Shown piece after piece: positions 1-10,475 of a stretch of 64,000 nucleotides of DNA (its first letter is position 1; each line of letters begins with the position of its first letter). The notes under the pieces were generated by a model. That model had not been told where the DNA came from, searched no databases, and worked only from the letters and a program-made list of their open reading frames with translations. The stretch is from Nymphalis io (Eukaryota; Arthropoda; Insecta; Lepidoptera; Nymphalidae): positions 7,068,001 to 7,132,000 of the forward strand of contig NC_065905.1 in NCBI RefSeq assembly GCF_905147045.1. Direction: 5' to 3'. The translations under genes were made by a program, and so were the position numbers.

Positions 1-835
1 TCCTTTTTTTATTGAATATCAATATATTTGTATCAAGTTTAACTATAAAAACTTATTGATATTATAAATGCAAAAATTTACGTATTTGAATGACTATTAT
101 TTAATCGAAATTCAGTGGAGGAAACGATAATACAATGTTAGATAAAAAAAATATTCATTTATAAAATAATAATTACCTGTTTAAAAATAATACCGACATC
201 AAAATATGAGACTATAAAAATTTCATCTATTTTGCCACTTGTGATATTTTTTCTTCTAATTTAAATGGGACCAAACAGGAATTATACCCTCCCAAACAAA
301 AAAAAATTCTAATCGGTTCATAAATGACGGTAATCTTAGGTAACAAACATAAAAAAATATAATTGAATTGAGAACTTTCTCCTTTTTTAAAAGTCGACTT
401 CAAACATTACCTACATTACATATTTCTTTGTAGACTTTAGAATCTGGCAAGTAGGGATGCATGCTATCCTCAAGGCCCGAGGCTGCTCTTATTAAAAGAG
501 GATGTATTCTTAAAAATAATACAAAAATATGGCGCAAAAACGTACCTAAAAGTTAGTTTTTAAAATGAAATTCATTAATAATTTTGAAACGCAGCATTAA
601 AATCACACATACTTTTATCTTGTATCCTCGTCACCCTATAGTAAATAAGTTGTCCGTATTTTTCAGGTACATACATCTTGAAAATTGCACATTGTCTAAT
701 AATGAGAATGATTTTGTTATGATTAAAGCCCAAATCTCTACCACATACGATTTCTTATTCCTAATTTTATTCTTTCGTAGTCTAAGACTAACCGAAATAT
801 ATTGCAATGAACTTTATATCCAAAAATATTTTCAG
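1..835. other. Upstream intron or intergenic DNA of the first gene
   Basis: AT-rich sequence with no recognisable gene. Its right edge is a pyrimidine-rich splice acceptor ending in AG at 834-835. The open frame extends left to about 584 only because no stop happens to occur; the composition there is intron-like. I see no repeat that I can name. Confidence 0.5.
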
Positions 836-1435
836 ATACTACTCACGTTCATGGCCGCAGCATACCATGACGGCGATGATGATTACAGTAATTACGAAGA
901 TGAATATGAAAACACACTTTCTGATGAGGAATTTACAAAAAAAGAAGAAGCAGTCACGACGAGGCCGGTGTCATATTATGAAGTGACGGAAATAGTAATC
1001 GATATACCTGATAATAGAACGCGGGGACCTATTATAGCTAACTATTCAATAGCGAGACCGTTAAATTTAGCTCCAACTACAACGACTACGTTGGCAACAT
1101 TTGAAAAAGAAAACAGCACAATAGAAAATAATAATAACAATAAGGTAACGACAAATAAAAATGATAATGATGTCAAAATAACAGTTGATCCATATAATAA
1201 TATACCTTTTGTGCCTATCATCAAAGAATATTGGCTTGGCATCAAAAAAGGAATTGTTGACGGTTTTAATAGTATTATTAATGTGAATGAAAAAAGCAAT
1301 ACTAATAATGGTGATAATTTTCATAGTTACCCGGGACCATTTTCTTTTATAAGCAAATTGCAAAAACAAAGTACCGATGCCGCTCATAAATTTCATAGTA
1401 CGCTGTTCGGACAAAAATTTGACGACGTTTTTTAA
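836..1435 (+). CDS. Terminal exon of an acidic secreted-type protein
   Basis: The exon starts in phase 0 after the acceptor tattttcag and runs 199 codons to a TAA. It opens with a short hydrophobic, small-residue stretch (ILLTFMAAA) that looks like the second half of a signal peptide whose start lies on an exon outside the window. A strongly acidic, Tyr-rich segment (DGDDDYSNYEDEYE) follows, then Thr-rich and Asn-rich low complexity, then a C-terminal part with aromatic and basic residues. No catalytic motif or known domain is visible and I do not recognise the family. Genes 2 and 3 of this window have the same plan: a short signal-peptide exon ending in phase 0, then acidic low-complexity coding sequence. 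That may reflect shared ancestry or just the usual build of fast-evolving secreted proteins. The reverse-strand open frames here are shadows of the Asn/Thr codons. ATTAAA at 1493-1498 is a candidate polyadenylation signal. Confidence 0.6.
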   Translation: MLLTFMAAAYHDGDDDYSNYEDEYENTLSDEEFTKKEEAVTTRPVSYYEVTEIVIDIPDNRTRGPIIANYSIARPLNLAPTTTTTLATFEKENSTIENNNNNKVTTNKNDNDVKITVDPYNNIPFVPIIKEYWLGIKKGIVDGFNSIINVNEKSNTNNGDNFHSYPGPFSFISKLQKQSTDAAHKFHSTLFGQKFDDVF

Positions 1436-3521
1436 TGAATCTAATTTATTTGTATGCCTATATAACTATAAATACACTCATATTTTAAAACAATTAAAAT
1501 TTGTTGTTTAATTTTTTTAACTTGTTCTCATTTAATTTATTTGATGAAAATTTGACTCAATCGTCGACCGGGATGGTAAGATACCATCGTCCATAGACTT
1601 AAGCATTTCAAAATGTATAAGCCATTAAATGCATCCTAAACTTCGGAATTTAAGATGTTGCCTGTGTCTGTAAATATACAGACTCACTAATTTTTCAAAT
1701 AGGATCACAACATTACATAATAAATGTTTGGCTGTTTATTTATTAATGAGTAGCTAGTACTACCAGAATGGGCCTGTAGATCCATTCGACCAAGAACTTA
1801 AGATGTTAAAAAAAATTGTTTTGCCTAATCACTCAAAATATAACATTTACAAAAAATTAAAGTTATAAATAAATTAAAAAGGCCTAAATAAAAGAAAAGT
1901 GAAAATAAACGAACGAATCGAATTCGTTCGACAACGTAAAACTTTCACGATGTCGGATACTTTCGTATGTACGTGTTTAGAATACAAATACGACGAATCG
2001 TCGACGTATACCGCTTGTATACGTAATATTATTTTGAATGTCCTCACTTAGGAGACACGCGTAGAACACGTAATTTGTGCTTTTAACATCTATTTTGTGG
2101 TGATATTATGGTTGTGATCTAAAACGTTCAATATAATTCACACATTACTACTAAGAATGTCTCAGATAATATAGGCATGTGTGTGTGTGTGTGTGTGTTT
2201 TTGTGTAAATTATGACCTTCTTAATAAAGATTTGTGCAAAATATTTTTATTTTTTATTATCAATATTAGATAGGATATACTGGGACAAATAAAGTGGACG
2301 GTAAATTCGATTGTAAAATGAAACAAGCCGTTTTGTTGCTTGCTGCTTGCATCTTTTAATTTATTTTTTCAATCGTTTTAGGAGGACAGACCAGCATTGA
2401 CACTGCAAGAAGTATAAAATTACTCCTTTTGTCCTCAATGTGTCACCAATATCTATTATATCTAGAGTCCACTTTGCATGTATTATAAAAATGAAATATT
2501 GATCTTTCGGAGCAGAATAATTGACGTATGGGTGATAAGGGGCCTTGAACAAATAAATATCGCCTGTAAAATTATATTGTGAAATTGCATTTCTTCTATT
2601 TCTAACAGCCTTACTTATAAACTTTGCTTAGCGACTGTTTATTGAAACACTAATTTGTCTCTTTTTGACATTATTGATTTTAAATTCGAAAGAAGAAGAC
2701 AAGATCATCTTTATAAAAATGTAAAAATGCAAACGATGTTTTTAAATTTATATCAGCATATTTAAAAATAAAGTAATTTTTTCCTCTTCTTTTATTAACT
2801 GATAAACTTAGTAATCATAAAACTTGTAATGAAAATATCATTAAAATTTTTTTATTATCTCGCTCTACGAGTATATACATTCATTAAAACCTCCTTAACT
2901 TTAGCTTCAAATCCAAACATTGTAGTTACTTTTTGTTAATGAAGATATTCTTAATAAAGCTATGTATATAGTTTTATTTTTATTTTATATCCCCTCACAA
3001 TTTGCTTCATGCAGTATATTAAATATAGCGAAGGAAATACCAGAAACATTGTCCTTCCTCTGTCATTCAACACATTACGAATCAATATTAAAGCTAAAGT
3101 TGGCTAAATTTTTCAAGTATGCTAATATGTGGTCGTTGAACGCAAAAACACGGATCGTCCTGCTTAGATAAATATATGGAGATGATATTACGCCCGTATT
3201 TTATTTAAAAAAAAGTGGTTATTGTATATTCATTATCTAACATTCAAAATTAATATCTTAAAACAGAATTGATATAGTAAGGTAATTTTCTGTGAACAAA
3301 ATTTTCATTGTTATTGTGATAAAAATCTAATTAAATTTAAGCCACATGGAGGACAAAATCAAATATGACAACGTTTTTTTTATGACAGGTCTCAACATAG
3401 ACAAATTTTTAAGTAATTGTTGTGCGTAGCTATCGTATCTATAAGTGTACTATCCCTCAAAGTATAAACAAAATACTTTTTCACGCAAAAACACACCAAT
3501 CTATTTCCAACTCTCCTTACA
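1436..3521. other. Intergenic DNA with a TG microsatellite
   Basis: AT-rich spacer between two plus-strand genes. It contains a (TG)n run at about 2178-2200. Small open frames at 2361-2552 and 2962-3171 have no domain, no good splice context and ordinary composition, so I do not call them genes. Confidence 0.5.
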
Positions 3522-3532
3522 CGAACTCAGTT
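3522..3532 (+). promoter_or_regulatory. Initiator of gene 2 (TCAGTT)
   Basis: CGAACTCAGTT contains the arthropod initiator TCAGT, putting the predicted +1 at 3529, just upstream of a GC-rich first exon. The same 11-mer sits at the predicted start of the gene at 52138. No TATA box is seen at -30. Confidence 0.5.
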
Positions 3533-3688
3533 AGACAAACGACATTGCACTTGACATCACAAACTTGTTTCGTATCAGCTCCGCTCAGTCCTCGGGGTCA
3601 GTATCCTGGAGGCTGTAGTAACGCTGCGCGCGCGCTGTCGACGCACGTGTTATCTGCGCGTGCCATTCCAAGTGCTACTCATTTAATG
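3529..3688 (+). other. Gene 2 exon 1 (5' UTR, possibly ending in the start codon)
   Basis: A GC-rich island in AT-rich surroundings (CpG-dense around 3620-3665) that ends exactly at a consensus donor, ATG|GTAAGT. The last three bases are ATG. Joined to the exon at 17202 this ATG would be in frame three codons before that exon's own ATG, so translation could start at either. The assignment to the gene at 17202-25473 rests on strand, donor quality and the absence of another acceptor that I could identify in between; it is inference. Confidence 0.5.
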
Positions 3689-4796
3689 GTAAGTTGATAT
3701 TCGAAGTTTTATTTAGGTATTTCTGTGTAATTGTTTTCAAATATTATTTTTGTTTTAAGAATTCTTAAAAAGCTTCCCATTCATTTTACTAATTAATTAA
3801 ACAATTTAATAGCTGTTATTTGATTTAATTGCGACTTTTGTGCGCGATTGCATTGGACATGTAGCTTTTTGACTTGTTAATCCTTGCATTTCCTGACATA
3901 AAACGCAAAGGATATTCATTTATATTCATGCACATATCTATTCTGCATTGAATTTGCACAAAATGATAATTTATAATTTGACTTTCTTGTACAAAGTTAT
4001 TTAAAATAAAATTTCATGTGTTTGTACTGTACTATATTAAATTAATTGTACAAATTAAATAAAATCATTGCACTTACTATTTAATAACGTAATAATTCAA
4101 ACAAATGTTCATATTTTAAGTGCGATTGAAACGTTTAAGGTAAGTTAAAAATATCTACAAAGTCTTATTATCGGATATATATCTTTTTGAAACAAGATTT
4201 TTGATTCTTTTCATTTTATCAATAGCTTAGAAAAACAGAAAATAAAATTCGCCCATTATATCGCAACGCAACAAAATAAAAATGAACACATATTTTATGA
4301 TCGCGTTGAACTTTTAAAGACATTTGACAGTGAGAATGACTAAAAAATTTTTAAAAATATCTTTATCTGCCAGTGCGATTGAAACGTTTACTGATACTTA
4401 ATTAATATATGTTCCTTAATGAGAAATTGATGTTTTATTAAGAGCTTCTAACATATTAAAGAACATATTACGACATTATAACCGTATAATACTTCAGTTG
4501 GATTATATATAATACAAAAATCGTTATTGTACGCTATTGTACATTGTTTTTGAAGTACGACACAGAAAATGAAAATTAGTTGACAAACAGAGAAAAGTTC
4601 TCTTGAATGATACAATAATTTTATCTGTTGCTTAAATATACCGTGTTTTTATAATCTCCAAACTGATTAATTTTATCAATTCAAAAATAACTAAATATAA
4701 AATCTTGCTTAAAGATATGACTAGTTGGACGAATAATTTTACCGTCCGTGTCTGTTTGAATTAAATCTTTATCTTATTTAAGGTACGGCTTTATTA

Positions 4797-4975
4797 CGGT
4801 ATAACTAGCTTATTAGGCAAAATCGTGGTCCCGAGTATCCTGATCGGGCCTTTTAAAAGTGTCAGTTTACAAGTCCTCAATAGCAGATCTAAGTTTGGAA
4901 GTCAGTGTTATAACGCCCGTGCCTCGGAAAGCACGTAAAGGCGTTCATACGAGTAATTAGTTTCAATCGATGCAA
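4797..4975 (+). repeat. tRNA-derived SINE family C, fragment
   Basis: Degenerate copy of the SINE that is complete at 19501-19872. Shared landmarks are the 'cccgagtatcctgatcgggcc' region (B-box end), 'agcagatctaagtttggaag' and 'gtgcctcggaaagcacgtaaa'. Confidence 0.6.
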
Positions 4976-5149
4976 AATCGATTTTTATATAATCTCACTT
5001 ATAATTCTAGGTTGTACGGGATTTGAACAGCTCTTTCGCATAAAAAGTTCTATTGCTATTCTTAGATTAATAAAATTGAAGTGTCCATCTGTGATTTCAA
5101 AATAACTGCCTCTTTTAAAGGTACATTGGTTATTTGTAAATTACCAAAA

Positions 5150-5890
5150 CAATCATTTTTTTTATTTTTGTCTGTCTGTCTGTTTGTCCAGGCTAATCTC
5201 AGAAACAGCCAAAAATTACAAATTTAAATAATTAAATAATCATTAGAAGTATTTCGAGGTTCCGTTTAGTCTTTGTTTCATTTACATCGGTTGTGTCTAT
5301 TAAAAGTTATAAAAACGTACGTGTTTTTAATGTTATATTTACACATATATAATGACTTTTTCTGACTGATTTATTAACGCAGAGCCTAAATCAGAAGGGT
5401 TAGAATCTTAAAGTTTTGGCAGTTGATACATTTTGTGATGTAAACACCCACTAAGGAAGGATTTCTGCAAATTCCACCCCTAAAGGGTAAAAATAAGGGA
5501 TGAACGATTGTATGGAAACCCGTCATTTTTAAAGTTAGAAGGCATGAAATTTCATATACAAGCTTCTGGTTATAAATAAATAAAAATGTATTTCAGACTT
5601 TTTGAAAAATTAATCCCTAAGAGGGTAAAATAGGGGTTGAAAGTTTGTTAGGTGATTTCATCATTTTTGACGTAAGAAGAATGATATTTAATATTAAAGC
5701 TTCTGACAAAAAATGCATACGTATTTCGTCGTTTATAGAAATTCAAACCCAAATGGGAGAAATGGGATGAAAACAATAATATAAACAAAATAGTCCGATC
5801 TGCTTGAAATTTACAGTTTGTGTTTCTTGATTGAATTGATTCAAAGTTTTCAGAAATTCCACGGATGGCAATTTTTTTAATTTGTTTTTA
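5150..5890 (+). repeat. Ancient dispersed repeat with four degenerate tandem units
   Basis: It begins with a tgtctgtctgtttgtccaggctaatctc motif common at one end of lepidopteran repeats. About four units follow at 115-137-bp spacing, each with an 'aaattcnacccctaaagggtaaaatnggg' type core followed by 'catttttgaagttag' type sequence (cores near 5471, 5610, 5741 and 5855). The class (Helitron-like or LINE-derived) cannot be decided by eye. Confidence 0.5.
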
Positions 5891-6437
5891 AGTGTAAGAA
5901 CGGTCGTATGTACATATTCGCTAAAAAACTTCATTCACATACTTCTGGGTGCAAATAAGGAAATGCAAAATACACAATGTCTTAATATCAATATCTCCGG
6001 CAGGGATTTGCAAGTTATACTTTTTTTAAACATGTCTCTATGTTATTGAAGTTTGTATAAAGAAAACGTATTCCATTATTGCCATGTGCACCGCTCTCGA
6101 AGCTTTACCCCAACATGACCCTCAATTCCTATAGATTTATTTTATGATGTGCTCGAGGAGAGATAGTTTTCATTCCATGAGAATATATCATTCGAATTTG
6201 AAAGTATATAGTTCCCTCTTGAAGCGTGCTGCCCCATGACAATCAAAAGTCGCATTGCCATTGATTTTAGTGAGAACAGTTATCACATGGACAGTTTTTA
6301 TGTTGCATGCTCCAAAGTAAGATCTGCGAGTAACTTAGCAATTTTAGCCCCAAAAGTAAATACCGCAAACGTCGTTTTTTATGTAAATAATATGTATGTA
6401 TATTCATAGTCAGCGATTCTGATATTAACCATTACTA

Positions 6438-6600
6438 CATCGCTAATGCGCCACCAATCTTGGGAACGAAGATGTTATGTCTTTTGTGCTTGTAGTTACA
6501 CTGTCTTACTTATTCATCCTTCAAACCTTCAATTCGATCGCAACCATACTAAGTATTGTTGTTTACTTACTAATTACTTTAGCCCTACCACCGTTTACAA
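6438..6600 (-). repeat. Poly(A) retroposon family A, 5' fragment
   Basis: Antisense match to the family A body (gcgccaccaatcttgggaac ... ccctaccacc). It ends in the family's head sequence and lacks the 3' part and poly(A) tail. Confidence 0.65.
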
Positions 6601-7767
6601 AGAGGTGCTTCGATTAGTAAATATAAATAAAGTTTTCAGTGAGTTGAATAGTTTCGTTTAACTTGAGATTGATAGAATAAAAAACAAAAATGGTATGCTT
6701 GCTCATTTACAATATTAACTGTATCCAACGGCGTGGATAGATGCCGGGGTATTTAAGCAACAGAATCGTAGATCGGAATGTTTGTATAAATTTTTTTTCA
6801 AGCTATTTAAGTCACTATAAAATATATTAAGTGAAACTACAGGGATTCATAGTAAGTTCATCGATGATTATTAAAAGATTATTAATCAATCTAAAAATAA
6901 AAAACCCCATAACTTTACTTTTTTCTAACCAATGACAATGAAATGACATTTCATGCTTCTTTCTTAAATCACAGACTTCTAAACAATATTTTAACAATAT
7001 TTATAAAGGATAAAAGATTGTTTAGAAGTATATTCACTTACCTTATACTTGAGCGTGAGCGAAGCCGCGAGCAACAGCTAGTATAAAATATATCATGACA
7101 TATAAACCTATAATATGAAGATATTTAATTTCCAAGCCATTGCCAAAATTTTGATATTAAGTTTTAATAATATTAAAGCTTCTTGATTCTAAATTTATAT
7201 CTGTTTTTGCATTTTGACCTCAAAAACAGATCAGAACAAAGTATTGATTGTAACGCGTTATTTATTTAAAAATCCTCACGCGAAAATCGCTAACACGAAG
7301 CAAACGGTTCACTGACCTTTGAACGTCAAATAGCAGCGCTTAGCTTATTCATTTGTTAATTGATGTAATTACTAAAGCTACATTATACATATTACAACCC
7401 TAGTTTTACGTAAATTATTATAATTATATAACATATGACAGGACACCGTATCATATGTTCAAGGTAATGACGTATAATTCGCTTAAACGGTACTAATTCT
7501 AAGCACTCGTAGGTTTGCGCGTCTTTTTGCTCAATTTTTGCTTCTAAGCTAATAAGCCAGTTTTTGCTCAGCTAACTAATGAAATTTATGTATGCTGTCA
7601 TGTTTATTTTCTTAAGCTATATAATTAGTTTAAACGATGAAACGTATTTGTGTTACTATTCCAAGCTCGCGCTAGCTATAAACATTGTATGTTTACACGG
7701 TAGCTATTTAATTTTTATTTGTATATTATATTTAGTTGTCCTATTTTATCATAGCTTAACAATTTTG

Positions 7768-7935
7768 AACATCGTGAGGAAACCTGCATGTGTCTATTTT
7801 CATTGAAATTCTGTCACATGTGTATTCTACCAACCCGCATTGGAGCAGCGTGGTGGAATAAGCTCCAAACCTTCTCCTCAAAAGGGAGAGGAGGCCTTAG
7901 CCCAGCAGTGGGACATTAACTGGCTGTTACTGTTA
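7768..7935 (+). repeat. tRNA-derived SINE family B, 3' half
   Basis: Matches the body from 'aacatcgtgaggaaacctgc' to 'cagcagtgggacat' and a 'ctggctgttactgtta' tail. The tRNA-like head is missing. Confidence 0.75.
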
Positions 7936-8742
7936 ACAATTTTATACAACAATTAAGCTTTTTAATGAAATGACTTATGCTATACTATGTGCATAAGTTT
8001 TATAAATAAATTATTAAAAATTTCCAAAATCATTTTTGACAAACGATCTATTTTTATTTCGTAAATCAAAATAAAATTAAAATTAAAAAATTAAAGTTAA
8101 AAGGCCCTCCAAGATGAACATCCTTTACCAATACAACCTTCTCAACCTTCCTTTCTCCCTGTAGACTCCATAACGCCTCTACATATTTCAAAAGATGCTA
8201 TCCATTTTGGGATTTATTCTTTCTCGAATGGTTCTGCTGGAAGCTTGAACGGTCTTACTCCACAGCACCTTAAAGACATTTTAAGTCCCTCAGTTCTTAA
8301 TGAAGACAAGGAAAAATTATTTCGGGAATTAACAAATTTAGTTAACTTAATGCTCTCTGGTCGAGTTCCAGAAACAATCACACCAGTCCTTTATGGTGCA
8401 AATTTAGTGGCTTTATTAAAAAAGATGGAGGAATACGTCCCATTGCAGTTGGCAGCACCATTCGGCGACTATTAAAAATAAATTCATGCCTCCACAACTA
8501 GGTTTTGGTATACAGGGAGGATGTGAAGCGGCAGTCCATTCTGCTAGAACATTTTTAAGTGAATCCGAAAGTTATGAAATTTTCGTCAAAATTGATGCTC
8601 GGAATGCGTTCGGTTGATTGGGGAGATATGTTAAAAGAAATTCAAAAATAAATTTCATAAATATTCGACTATATGTGGCAATGTTATGGATCTCCCACAA
8701 AATTGTTAGCAAGGTGACCCACTTGGCCCCGCCATATTTAGT

Positions 8743-9108
8743 TTGGTTATATATCCAATAATTTCATTATTAAATTCAAAATTTAATTTATGGTACCTCA
8801 ATGATGGCTCTTTGGGAGGAGATGTAACAACAGTCATTAGCGACTTTAAAGATATTTTAAAAAAATTTGAAAGCATAGGGCTTAATTTAAATTGCAGTAA
8901 ATGTGAAGATTATTTTTCAGAACCTATTTCTCTTTCACAAGAAAATAAAAATAAAATTTTAAGTGATTTAAACCTTTTAATCCCGAATATTATTACGGTG
9001 CCTAAGCATTCTTTAACTTTACTAGGCGCTCTAATATTTGATGATGCATTTCTTCCCTTAATAAATTCAAAATTAGAAAAGCTTAACCTCATTTCAAGCG
9101 TTTATTAG
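8743..9108 (+). pseudogene. RT palm fragment with YLND in place of YxDD
   Basis: Longest intact stretch of the RT core, 121 codons. WYLNDGSLGG near residues 17-26 aligns with the catalytic YxDD loop and has Asn in place of the first Asp. It is followed by ISDFKDILKKFESIGLNLNCSK, as expected for the region after the loop. Part of the broken element at 8104-10262. Confidence 0.6.
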
Positions 9109-9710
9109 ACACTAAGCCACACATAGCCATTTTCATTCTTCGGACATGTTTATTTATTTAAACATATTTATTAGTTGATGTATTTATTACGCAGCAGCCC
9201 CTTTTGTAAATTTCCTTCTATTACAGCCGCTATTAGCCTTACTTAAAGACACCGTAGCCAAAATTCTAAATTTACAATTCGATACACGTTCTTAGACACA
9301 AGCAACTCTGGCTTTGGTATACGGTCTACGTCATCTTTGACGCTCCCAGTTTTCTTGGCCTCTGCTAATGGTTCTATCACTCTCGTCAGTCGGATATTAA
9401 GGTTTCCAAGTTCGACTGATATTGTAGTGAAGGATTTTGCTGAGGCTAAGACAGCTTGGAGTGTTTCTTGTCCTGATGAAGTATTTCCCTCAGATATAGC
9501 TTGTCAGAAGCACTGGGATTCACCCCGTATTAAACTTACACACAATTTGCTCCTGTTCTAGTGTACTTCAGATACAGACCGTGCAAGACTGCTAGCTGTA
9601 TCTGAAACAGAGTCAGGCCACTGGCTTCAGGCTCTCCCTTCTAAAAATCTAAGGACAGTATTGATCGGGCAACGATACGCATCGCCGTATGCCTCCGCTT
9701 AGGTTTAAAG

Positions 9711-10082
9711 GTGTGCGAGCCTCATACATGTCCCTGTGGTACCCGGGTGGATCATTTCGGATGCCATAGACTTAGCTGCCGCAAAAGAGTTGGCCGTGCA
9801 TATCGCCATGGCTCTCTTAATGACATACTTTGTCGGGCTTTTGCCACAGCGTCGATTCCAGCTACTTTGGAAACGAATGGTTTATGCAGAGATGATGGCA
9901 AGAGTCTCCTCTCCATCTTATCTCCACCCGATGGAGCAACATTAGTGCCATGGTCGATGGGACGTGTTCTTGTGTGGGATGCAACTTGCGTTGATACGCT
10001 GGCAGTATCTCATATCAAGAATACGTCTCGTAAAGCCGGTACTCAAGCGACGCAAATATTCACTTTTATCCAATGGATATGA
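9711..10082 (+). pseudogene. Zinc-knuckle and restriction-like endonuclease fragment
   Basis: A 123-codon open frame. Cys7, Cys9, His19 and Cys23 form a CCHC-like knuckle. PD at 73-74 and D90 in LVWDAT fit the PD-(D/E)XK core, with Pro where Arg is usual before the PD. It lies at the expected C-terminal position of an RLE-type non-LTR element, and similarity continues past the stop in another frame to about 10262. Confidence 0.6.
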
Positions 10083-10458
10083 ATTTGTGGGGCTGGGTTT
10101 TGAAACATTGGGTCGTCAGATACAAAAAAAATCATAAAAGATATTTCTAAGAAACTGGTCCACACTTCTGGTGACCCAAGAGCTGGCGCTTATTTAGCCC
10201 AAAGGCCGAGTGTAGCGGCGCAGAGAGGCAATAGTGTCAGCGCATATTGGCTGAATAGGTAGACTAGATTTTATTCTAAGCGATATTTTTAAAAATAAAT
10301 ATTAATAGTGCATTAAAAAAAATTATTTTTTACCAAAAATAGACAAAAAGGTGAAAATTATATATATTTTTAAAAAAATCTTAATTCAGTTAGATTCCAC
10401 ATTTATTTTAAGCTTTGCCTATTAATAAATTTGAACCTCACGTTAAAAAAACTTTGAT

Positions 10459-10472
10459 AAATAAGGTATATT
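10459..10472. repeat. Target-site duplication of the RTE-type LINE, left copy
   Basis: AAATAAGGTATATT, identical to 13985-13998. The two copies bracket the LINE and define its ends. Confidence 0.85.
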
Positions 10473-10475
10473 CAA

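Larger units (their letters stand above)
8104..10262 (+). mobile_element. Broken non-LTR retrotransposon with C-terminal restriction-like endonuclease
   Basis: A 5'-truncated, frame-broken reverse-transcriptase element. The open stretch from 8104 to 8475 carries a GLTPQHLKDIL motif seen in an invertebrate RT family. Next come AVHSARTFL and KIDARNAFG (RT motif A region, near 8530-8620), and QGDPLGPAIF from 8710 (motif B region). The catalytic loop reads YLND instead of YxDD (near 8794). At 9711-10082 a zinc-knuckle-like segment (CPCGTRVDHFGCHRLSC) is followed by PPDGATLVPW and LVWDAT, resembling the PD-(D/E)XK endonuclease of R2/R4-type elements. The tail (RAGAYLAQRPSVAAQRGN) ends near 10262. 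At least five frame breaks or stops make it non-functional. The RLE class is inferred from motif order; the exact clade is not assigned. Confidence 0.65.

Noticed and set aside
1042..1414. Minus-strand hydrophobic open frames
   Set aside because: Antisense of the Asn/Thr-rich exon at 836-1435; the plus frame has the splice acceptor and the coding composition.
2170..2205. TG run as a functional element
   Set aside because: A plain dinucleotide microsatellite with no supporting context.
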